A stretch of 15,123 bases of DNA from Methanomassiliicoccus sp. UBA6 (GTDB taxonomy: Archaea > Thermoplasmatota > Thermoplasmata > Methanomassiliicoccales > Methanomassiliicoccaceae): NCBI GenBank assembly GCA_002508545.1, contig DAVH01000059.1:30352-45474 (forward strand). The letters are read 5' to 3'. Positions 5,917 to 11,623 of this stretch are shown here, in pieces (the first letter of the stretch is position 1; each line of letters starts with the position of its first letter). The position numbers and the translations under genes were made by a program. Under the pieces are notes generated by a model that saw only the letters and a program-made list of their open reading frames with translations, had not been told where the DNA came from and did no database searches.

Positions 5917-6948
5917 ATGAGCGATAAGGTTACCCTGCGGGCGTGCCCCTACTGCGGGAGCATGGACACCCGCCCCGCGCTGCTGTTCGGCGGGCCGCTG
6001 CCGTGGATCGACCACAACGACGGAGGCTACCAGTGCCGGCAGTGCGGCCGCACCGCGGTGCCCCTGGACTTCGATTCCCTGGAGGACCTCAGGGCCTTCC
6101 AGAAGAGCATCGCGTCCAAGGCGAAGGTCGACGACGGCCGCTTCATGCACATTCCCATCATGCCCATCGATACCTACTCGCTGCTGCGCATCCCGTACAT
6201 CGACCTGCCCATCGCCCAGGTGGCGAACGTCGTCGAGGTGGAGTGGGACGGCGGCTACCGCATCAAGGGCCGGAAGGAGCGCTTTTCACGCTACTGGCGC
6301 GCCGTGCACAGCCCCCGCTACTCGGCGAAGGAGATCGCGCTCCTTGACCTCTCGGGCATCCAGGACGGGAGGCCGAACTTCGATGTCCTCAAGACCCTCA
6401 TCAAGAGCAAGTACCAGGTGTGGCTGGACCTCGGGGTCCGGGACATCGAGGACGTCTTCGACGCCTTCGCCATGGACGTCTCGAGGACGATCATCGGGAC
6501 CATGACCGCGCCGTCGATGGACGTCTTCGAGGAGGCGTTCGACCTGTCGGACCGCGTGGTCCCCTGCATACAGTACGCGGGGAAGGTGCTGTGGCCCTCT
6601 CGTTCCTCCGGCCCGTCGGACCTGATGCGCGCGGTGTCCGCGCTGGCGGACATCGGCTTCGAGGAGATCGGCGTTCTTGATCTCCGGCGCATCGGCCGGG
6701 GGCAGGGCATCGACCAGTCGCTGCTGGGCACCTTGAGCGAGACGGATGTGGGCATCATCTACGGCGGTGGGGTGACCGAGCTGGAGGCGAGCGCGCTGCG
6801 CACCGCCGGCCTGGCCGGGGCGTTCATGGATCCGTTCACCCCGGTGATCGGGGACCTCATCGTCGAGGAGGACCGCGAGCTGCCGGAGGAGGACGTCGCT
6901 CCGGCCGCTAGGCCCACGCCTCGCTGGACCACCGCCCCGAGCGAGTGA
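5917..6948 (+). CDS. HisA/HisF-like TIM-barrel protein with N-terminal zinc ribbon
   Basis: 343 residues. Residues 8-46 form a zinc ribbon (CPYC with C10 and C13; CRQC with C40 and C43). From about residue 78 the protein resembles HisA-type (beta/alpha)8 barrels: strand ends LLDLSGIQDGRPN, VWLDLGVRD, RTIIGTM, VVPCIQYAGKVL, IGVLDLRRIGRGQGID and GIIYGGGV match the order of HisA beta strands, including the phosphate-binding GGGV. True HisA isomerises ProFAR in histidine synthesis and is about 240 residues without a zinc ribbon, so this is probably a paralogue with another role. Catalytic aspartates were not matched with certainty (D144 and D255 are candidates). The C-terminal ~30 residues are acidic and then Pro-rich, probably disordered. 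The ATG lies 48 bases after the MFS stop, with a weak TATA-like CTCTTATCG about 28 bases upstream and no ribosome site, so it may be leaderless. Confidence 0.65.
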   Translation: MSDKVTLRACPYCGSMDTRPALLFGGPLPWIDHNDGGYQCRQCGRTAVPLDFDSLEDLRAFQKSIASKAKVDDGRFMHIPIMPIDTYSLLRIPYIDLPIAQVANVVEVEWDGGYRIKGRKERFSRYWRAVHSPRYSAKEIALLDLSGIQDGRPNFDVLKTLIKSKYQVWLDLGVRDIEDVFDAFAMDVSRTIIGTMTAPSMDVFEEAFDLSDRVVPCIQYAGKVLWPSRSSGPSDLMRAVSALADIGFEEIGVLDLRRIGRGQGIDQSLLGTLSETDVGIIYGGGVTELEASALRTAGLAGAFMDPFTPVIGDLIVEEDRELPEEDVAPAARPTPRWTTAPSE

Positions 6949-6972
6949 ACCGTAAGCCTCGGCGCCATAATG

Positions 6973-6988
6973 TTCAAAATAATTTGAA
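6973..6988. promoter_or_regulatory. ArsR/SmtB-like operator candidate upstream of the DUF6951-like gene
   Basis: TTCAAA-ATAA-TTTGAA is a perfect dyad in an AT-rich patch that can itself serve as the TATA region (58-73 bases before the ATG at 7046). The geometry TTCAA-N6-TTGAA recurs at 13262-13277 before the P-type ATPase, and the 9-mer TTGAAATAG is shared by both (6984-6992 and 13273-13281). Dyads of this kind resemble remembered CadC/ArsR operators. Confidence 0.45.
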
Positions 6989-7013
6989 ATAGCTCGACAT
7001 CCATCGCTCACCG

Positions 7014-7029
7014 GAACCTCTCGAGGTTC
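7014..7029 (+). repeat. Hairpin in the leader of the DUF6951-like gene
   Basis: GAACCTC-TC-GAGGTTC is a perfect 7-base inverted repeat ending 16 bases before the ATG at 7046. If transcription starts near 7005-7010 it lies in the 5' leader. The GAGGT in the right arm is rather far from the ATG for a ribosome site. DNA dyad or RNA hairpin; role unknown. Confidence 0.4.
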
Positions 7030-7045
7030 GGAACAGGGCGATGCA

Positions 7046-7375
7046 ATGACCTCCAAGGTTAGAGTCAAGATGTTCCCGTGCGAGAACACCTCCGAGATCG
7101 AAGTGAGTACGAACGAGGATGGCGAGTACGTGGTCAGGGCGACCAGCACGTGCCCGAAGGCGGTAAAGTTCGTCGAGGGCTTGGGCCCCCTTACCCTTAC
7201 CGACCTCAGCGACAAGATGGAGAGCAAGGTCTTCCGCAACTTCATGGCCTCGGACATGAGCGCCAACTGCCTCTTACTGCCAGGCGTCATGACCGCCGCG
7301 TGGGTCGAGGCAGGAATGATCGCCCGATCGATGGCGAGGAAGGGGATACCTCTCTGCATCGAGTTCGTGGAGTGA
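7046..7375 (+). CDS. Small Cys-containing protein, DUF6951-like
   Basis: 109 residues. No catalytic domain is recognisable. The pattern of an early Cys (C12, in MFPCEN), a central STCPKAVKF (C36), a helical middle and a late ANCLLLPGVMTAAWVEAG (C75) ending in a hydrophobic strand is like the small methanogen family annotated as DUF6951, remembered with a CPVP-like motif near the last Cys. The function of that family is unknown to me; the three cysteines could bind a metal or a cofactor. The start at ATG 7046 lacks a strong ribosome site. It lies between the HisA-like gene and ArsR-ArsM with its own AT-rich promoter patch. A pyrimidine run at about 7399-7407 probably ends the transcript. Confidence 0.5.
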   Translation: MTSKVRVKMFPCENTSEIEVSTNEDGEYVVRATSTCPKAVKFVEGLGPLTLTDLSDKMESKVFRNFMASDMSANCLLLPGVMTAAWVEAGMIARSMARKGIPLCIEFVE

Positions 7376-7457
7376 TCGGTGGACCGACCCTCCCGACCCC
7401 CTTTTCATCCCGCAACGGCCATCTCATCGCATTGGGACAGGGGCCTCACGCATACCT

Positions 7458-7486
7458 ATGTATATATGTACATTTATGCATGATTC
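7458..7486 (+). promoter_or_regulatory. Leaderless promoter and palindromes before ArsR-ArsM
   Basis: TATATATG at 7461-7468 lies 19-26 bases before the ATG at 7487, so transcription should start at or next to the start codon; no ribosome site is present. The stretch is built of short palindromes (ATGTACAT 7466-7473, ATGCAT 7477-7482) and repeated ATGTA units, a plausible site for autorepression by the encoded ArsR domain. Confidence 0.55.
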
Positions 7487-8539
7487 ATGAGCGAGGACAT
7501 GGTGAGATTCTTCAAGGCACTGGGCGACGAGACCAGGTTGACCATCGTGGGCTATCTGCTGAAGAACGAGCATTGCGCGTGCGACTTTACAACTTTTAGC
7601 GACAAGGACCAGACGACCATCTCCCGCCACCTCAAGGTGCTGTCGGACGCGGGGATCGTCAAGAGCACGAGAAGGGGGCGGAACTCGGTCTACAGCATCA
7701 AGAATGATGAGGTGCGGAACATGCTAAATTCGATCGGGATAGAGCATCAGGACGATTGCTGCGATGCCCCCAAGCCATCGAGCGGGAGGATCAAGCAGAT
7801 CGTCAAGAGGAAATACAGCAAGATCGCCGTCGAGGGCGGATCGTGCGGCTGCGGTCCGGGGTGCTGCGGAAGCGAGGCTCAAGACCCCATCCAGATATCT
7901 GCAACGTTAGGTTATGATAAGAACGAGCTGAGCACCCTCCCCGAGTCTAACCTCGGCCTGGGCTGCGGGAACCCCGGGGCCCTGGGTCGAATAATGGAAG
8001 GCGAGACCGTCCTGGACCTGGGTAGCGGGGCGGGCATGGATGCCTTCCTGGCCGCCAATAGAGTGGGTAAGAGCGGCAAGGTCATCGGGGTCGATATGAC
8101 CGAAGAGATGGTGAAGAAAGCAAGAAAGAACGCTCGGTCGAACGGCTACAAGAACGTGGAGTTCAGGCACGGTGACATCGAGGACCTGCCTGTCGATAAC
8201 GAGTCCGTCGATGTGATCCTGAGCAATTGCGTCATCAACCTGGTGCCGGACAAGTCCAAGGCGTTCCGCGAGGCCTATCGCGTGCTTCGGCCCGGAGGGC
8301 GCATGTACATCTCGGACATGGTCCTGCTCAAGGAGCTCACCAAGAAGCAGAGGGCGGACGAGGACCTCATATCGGGATGCGTGGGAGGGGCCGTCCTCAA
8401 GAGCGAGTATCTTGACCACATTGCCGCAGCCGGGTTCCAGATCGAGAGCACGGGCGAGGACAAGAAGGTCGCCAAGAGGCAGTACAAGAACATGCCCGTG
8501 GAATCGATGAAGATCGTGGCGGTGAAGCCCGCGGCGTGA
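7487..8539 (+). CDS. arsM: ArsR repressor fused to ArsM arsenite S-adenosylmethionine methyltransferase
   Basis: 350 residues. Residues 1-85 are an ArsR-family winged helix: FFKALGDETRLTIVGYLL, then EHCACDF with the vicinal C30 and C32 typical of arsenite-sensing ArsR, and the recognition helix QTTISRHLKVLSDAGIV. Residues 86-130 form a Cys-rich linker (C91, C92, C120, C122, C126, C127). Residues 131-345 are an ArsM methyltransferase: SAM motif VLDLGSGAGMD (175-185), acidic GVDMTEEM, and the three catalytic/arsenic-binding cysteines in LGCGNP (C160), SNCVINL (C248) and SGCVGG (C298). The enzyme methylates As(III) stepwise to methylated and volatile arsines; the fused repressor could sense the same substrate. 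The linker cysteines may hold or hand over As(III). The role of each half follows from family knowledge; coupling between them is inferred. Confidence 0.92.
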   Translation: MSEDMVRFFKALGDETRLTIVGYLLKNEHCACDFTTFSDKDQTTISRHLKVLSDAGIVKSTRRGRNSVYSIKNDEVRNMLNSIGIEHQDDCCDAPKPSSGRIKQIVKRKYSKIAVEGGSCGCGPGCCGSEAQDPIQISATLGYDKNELSTLPESNLGLGCGNPGALGRIMEGETVLDLGSGAGMDAFLAANRVGKSGKVIGVDMTEEMVKKARKNARSNGYKNVEFRHGDIEDLPVDNESVDVILSNCVINLVPDKSKAFREAYRVLRPGGRMYISDMVLLKELTKKQRADEDLISGCVGGAVLKSEYLDHIAAAGFQIESTGEDKKVAKRQYKNMPVESMKIVAVKPAA

Positions 8540-8967
8540 GCGTGCCTCGGGATGCCGCAATGATCGGCAGTGGGGCTTGCCATCACCTTGTTCGGATCGA
8601 GCATACCCTCTCCGGTGAGCGGCAATCCTAGAAAGGCAGATGAGAGATGGGGTCAACCCGCGATCATCTAGCCTGGCAGCTCATGGCTCAATGCATGGGA
8701 GCGATCCGGCGCCGACATGCATCTTCACCTCTTTTCCATTTTCTTACCTGTCAAAGCGGATCAGGACGAACTCATGCCCCCTAGGTCATCTCAAAATCAT
8801 TAGAAATGCGCGATAGACCTCAATACCGATCTGACGAGCTCATTGATGATTCAAGGGTTCGACGTTACCATCCCGGATTCCTCTATCTTCTTAGCGACCG
8901 CGACCATACCGCGGGGTTGCGGGATAGCCATGATCCGAATTCATTAACAATATCATCATTTGGCGCG
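8540..8967. other. 428-base interval without a convincing gene
   Basis: Both flanking genes end here (ArsR-ArsM plus strand, CobW-like minus strand). A short imperfect hairpin (GGCA at 8564-8567 pairing with TGCC at 8576-8579, extended by GAT/ATC) lies just after the ArsM stop and could be its terminator. On the minus strand a 26-codon frame at 8851-8931 encodes a peptide beginning MAIPQPRGMVAVAKKIEES; it has no ribosome site and I do not recognise it, so it may be a remnant. No tRNA, C/D-box RNA or repeat array was found by eye. Confidence 0.5.
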
Positions 8968-9588
8968 TCACGATGATTTCCTAAAGCGAAAGCCATCACT
9001 CTCAATCGCATCGACAACATCGATTATCCCGGACCCGTTTAGGGCGGATATCTTTATCTTTTTCACCGACGGTGAGATGCGATCTAAAAAATCAGCGACC
9101 TTAGACAGGCTACCATCGTTGGCCGCATCAGTTTTATTGATCAGCACAATATCTGCAGCCCGAAGTTGAGCCTTCAATTGCATTCCGAGAGCCCTTTCTA
9201 TCGCATCAAACCTCAGGGCATCGAGAACTACCATGGTCGTCAGATCAATTACGCCGTATGGATACTTCTGAAGTGCGTGCACGATCGCTTGAGGATCAGC
9301 CACGCCCGTCGGCTCGATGATGACCAAATCTGGGTCGATGTTGAGATCGATCTCATGCACCGTCCTTACTAGGTCTGGACCCAGAGTACAGCATATGCAT
9401 CCACTCGACAGTTCCATTATCTGTAGCCCATATTTCTCCATGATCCTGCCATCGATGCCGATGGCTCCAAAATCATTGACGATTATGGAGACCTTCTTTC
9501 CCGTCCTCTTGACAAGCTTTTCTGTTACTGCAAGTAGAAGGGTCGTCTTACCCGAACCGAGAAATCCTGCAACGATGATAATCCTCAT
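8968..9588 (-). CDS. CobW/HypB/UreG-family metal-chaperone GTPase (G domain only)
   Basis: 206 residues from ATG 9588; a TTG at 9627 is in frame but unlikely. The P-loop GFLGSGKTT (8-16), the metal site CICC (C64, C66, C67), the switch region IIEPTGVADP (90-99) and the base-recognition NKTD (151-154) define a COG0523/CobW GTPase. These proteins bind zinc, cobalt or nickel at CxCC and deliver metal or gate cofactor loading on client proteins. Most CobW proteins are over 300 residues and carry a C-terminal beta domain with a His-rich tail; here only the GTPase domain is present, as in HypB and UreG. The gene is divergent from a corrinoid protein and a zinc-type methyltransferase, so a role in cobalt/corrinoid or zinc insertion into that system is a reasonable inference. 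Its intergenic promoter is AT-rich (for example ATTTAACG near 9638-9645 on the minus strand). Confidence 0.88.
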   Translation of the reverse strand: MRIIIVAGFLGSGKTTLLLAVTEKLVKRTGKKVSIIVNDFGAIGIDGRIMEKYGLQIMELSSGCICCTLGPDLVRTVHEIDLNIDPDLVIIEPTGVADPQAIVHALQKYPYGVIDLTTMVVLDALRFDAIERALGMQLKAQLRAADIVLINKTDAANDGSLSKVADFLDRISPSVKKIKISALNGSGIIDVVDAIESDGFRFRKSS

Positions 9589-9824
9589 GGAGATCAGGCC
9601 TGCCGCTACATGATCGCATCCGGTCAACGGACGTAATCGTTAAATGATCGTCAAGGCACGTTATAGTATGCACTATGATTTTTTAATAATTTCTAAAAAA
9701 TGATTTTCTTGGCTTGTTTTAGCCAGCATCATCTACTTTTTAAATATTTGAAATTCCATATATTATAATACATTCGTATTAATTAATAATGAACTAAACA
9801 AATCTCTGCCGTAGGGGTTGAAGG
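9589..9824. promoter_or_regulatory. AT-rich divergent regulatory region of the corrinoid operon
   Basis: Only 26 of the 120 bases at 9661-9780 are G or C. It holds several dyads: ATAGT-ATGC-ACTAT (9663-9676), ATTTTTT/AAAAAAT (9678-9684 and 9695-9701), TGGCT-TGTTTT-AGCCA (9710-9725) and ATTAATTAAT (9778-9787). TATA-like cores for the plus-strand operon are TTTTTAAATATT (9737-9748) and ATATATTATAATAC (9758-9771), leaving a leader of roughly 30-60 bases. ATTTAACG near 9638-9645 could serve the minus-strand GTPase gene. No gene is present. Regulator unknown. Confidence 0.55.
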
Positions 9825-10472
9825 ATGACTAGCAAGGAAGAGACACTCGCTACGTTGAAAAACAGAATAATTGAAGGAAAGGCAGACGAAGCATTTGAAA
9901 TGACGCAACTAAGTCTGGCAGAGAATTTTAACGTCTCCGAGACGTTGACATCGATGACGGACGCGATGCAGGTAGTAGGTGACCTTTATGCTCGAAAGGA
10001 GTACTTCCTGCCAAATGTTCTTACTTCTGCCAACGCCTTTGAAAGGTCGTTCGCTCTCATCCAACCAAAACTGCTAGAGAGCGGCTCTAAGCGTGAGAAG
10101 TCTTCGAAGGTAGTCATCGGGGTGTGCGAGGGCGACATCCATGATATAGGCAAGAAAATCGTCGTGGCCATGCTGCGCGGCGCTGGTTTTGAGGTCCATG
10201 ATCTGGGGAGGGATGTTCCTAACGCCGATTTCATTGATAAGGTCAGGGAGATCGAGGCGGACATTGTAGCGCAGTCGGCATTGATGAGCACCTCGATCAC
10301 CGAGATGAGAGACTTTGCCCAATTGGCCAAGGAGGAGGGCATCAGATCGAAGGTCAAGTACATCATCGGCGGAGGCTCAGCGACCAGGGAGTTTGCCGCG
10401 ACCATTGGTGCTGACGGATATGGACTGACCGCTCAAGATGCGGTAATAGTGTCAGAGGGCCTGGTGAGCTAA
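9825..10472 (+). CDS. Methyl-transfer corrinoid protein (B12-binding)
   Basis: 215 residues, the usual size of MtaC/MtbC/MttC-type proteins. Residues 1-90 are the helical cap domain (LTSMTDAMQVVGDLYARKEYFLPNVLTSANAF). Residues 95-213 are the Rossmann-like B12 domain with the cobalt-ligand motif GDIHDIGK (D104-x-H106-x-x-G109), the S-x-L motif (S151, L153) and the nucleotide-loop GGG (182-184). The protein carries a methyl group on cobalt between a substrate-specific methyltransferase and an acceptor methyltransferase. Which substrate family it belongs to cannot be told by eye, because no MtaB, MtmB, MtbB or MttB gene is adjacent. It is first in an operon with the UroD-type methyltransferase 34 bases downstream. 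Its first part is AT-richer than genes to the left. Confidence 0.93.
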   Translation: MTSKEETLATLKNRIIEGKADEAFEMTQLSLAENFNVSETLTSMTDAMQVVGDLYARKEYFLPNVLTSANAFERSFALIQPKLLESGSKREKSSKVVIGVCEGDIHDIGKKIVVAMLRGAGFEVHDLGRDVPNADFIDKVREIEADIVAQSALMSTSITEMRDFAQLAKEEGIRSKVKYIIGGGSATREFAATIGADGYGLTAQDAVIVSEGLVS

Positions 10473-10506
10473 GGTCATTTTTAACCAATAAAGGAGGAGA
10501 GCAGAC

Positions 10507-11607
10507 ATGCAAGAAATGACAAAACTAGAACGAGTAAATGCGGTGATGGAATGCAGGGAGCCGGACAAGGTACCGGTCTATCCCTATATCCTCACACATG
10601 GTGTGTATGCGATGGGTTGGAAGCTGCCGGACATCACCACCGAAACATCGATGGATGCCAAGAAATGCGCCGAATGCACGCTGAAGACCCTGGAGCTGTA
10701 CGACTACGATATGGTGATCGGTTCCTACCAAGATCTGTATTTCGGGGTCACTGAACTGGGTGGAAAGATCAAGATTCCCACCAAGTTCGGCTCTGTGGTT
10801 TCGATGAAGGAGCCTCCTGTAAAGGATGCGAATGACTGGGAGCGTGTGCAGAAGCTGCTGCCATACGATCCGAGGAAGAGCGGAAGAGCCACCGCCTTAC
10901 TTGACTCATACAAGATCGTGTCTCAGCGGGTTGGAAAGACTACCCCCGTCATTCCGTGCTGGTGGCCTGGACCGACCGCCGCGATGTGCATGCTCAGGGG
11001 CCCAGAGATGCTTTCGATGGACATGGCGATGGACAAGAGCTTCGCTCATGAGCTCATAAAAGCAGGCAACGAGTTCGCTATCGACTTCCTAAGAGCCCAA
11101 TATGAAAGCGGTGCGAACTCGGTCTGTCATACCGGGGAGATATATGGCGTGGAGCTTTTGAGTCCTGAACAATGCCACGAGTTCGTGGTACCATATGTCA
11201 AGGAGCTCTCAAGGACGATCTATAAAGAGTTCGGTCAGAAGACCTGGCTCCATACTCATGGCGATTATAAGACCGAGGGTGGACAGGCCATCCTGAAAGA
11301 GTATGTGGAGGAGGCCAACATCGCTGGGTTCCATCCTGACGAGAAGCATCCACCAGAGTGGCTGAAGGAGCATGTCAAAGACAAGTACAAGATCCCTGTG
11401 GCCGGGATCATGCACGGCCCTGGCCCACTTCTAAATGGCCCCTTGTCGACCATCGAGGATGTGACCAGGAACATCGTGACCAAAGCCGGCCAGGGTGGAG
11501 GCCTGATGATGGCGCCGTCCTGTGAGGTCCCCCCTGACACGCCGGTCGAGAACTTCCAGAAATGGGTGGAATGGACTCACCAGTACGGGACATATCCGAT
11601 GAAGTGA
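10507..11607 (+). CDS. UroD-family (MtaA/MtbA-like) methylcobamide methyltransferase with HxH...C site
   Basis: 366 residues; a strong ribosome site (AGGAGG at 10492-10497) supports the ATG at 10507. The start (TKLERVNAVMECREPDKVPVYP), the middle and the end (MMAPSCEVPPDTPVENFQKWVEW) are those of the uroporphyrinogen-decarboxylase superfamily used as corrinoid methyltransferases: MtaA and MtbA transfer methyl from the corrinoid protein to coenzyme M, and some acetogen O-demethylases such as MtvB demethylate methoxy compounds. MtaA/MtbA bind zinc with H-x-C and a distant C. Here the first pair is H249-T-H251 in LHTHGDY, while the last Cys (C339) is kept. The enzyme could be either the substrate-side or the CoM-side partner of the corrinoid protein upstream. 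It is 16 bases upstream of the membrane protein gene, in one operon. Confidence 0.88.
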   Translation: MQEMTKLERVNAVMECREPDKVPVYPYILTHGVYAMGWKLPDITTETSMDAKKCAECTLKTLELYDYDMVIGSYQDLYFGVTELGGKIKIPTKFGSVVSMKEPPVKDANDWERVQKLLPYDPRKSGRATALLDSYKIVSQRVGKTTPVIPCWWPGPTAAMCMLRGPEMLSMDMAMDKSFAHELIKAGNEFAIDFLRAQYESGANSVCHTGEIYGVELLSPEQCHEFVVPYVKELSRTIYKEFGQKTWLHTHGDYKTEGGQAILKEYVEEANIAGFHPDEKHPPEWLKEHVKDKYKIPVAGIMHGPGPLLNGPLSTIEDVTRNIVTKAGQGGGLMMAPSCEVPPDTPVENFQKWVEWTHQYGTYPMK

Positions 11608-11623
11608 GGGCGGTGATGACAAA

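Noticed and set aside
4429..6150. Long open frame on the minus strand opposite the MFS gene
   Set aside because: Its translation is rich in H, D, E, R, G and Q without hydrophobic or domain patterns, as expected for the antisense of a GC-rich membrane-protein gene.
8560..8900. tRNA gene
   Set aside because: GGTTCGA-like and hairpin fragments are present, but no cloverleaf with acceptor, anticodon and T stems could be assembled.
8851..8931. 26-codon minus-strand frame as a small protein gene
   Set aside because: No ribosome site or recognised family; kept only as a possible remnant in the interval description.
8840..8965. C/D-box small RNA
   Set aside because: C-box-like TGATGA sequences occur on both strands, but no D box at a suitable distance was found.
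9663..9690. Hairpin plus T-run as a terminator on the plus strand
   Set aside because: No plus-strand gene ends upstream; the element lies inside a divergent promoter region, so a regulatory reading is preferred.
9825..11607. Pyrrolysine (in-frame TAG) methylamine methyltransferase locus
   Set aside because: Neither gene contains an internal amber codon and no MtmB, MtbB or MttB sequence is present.
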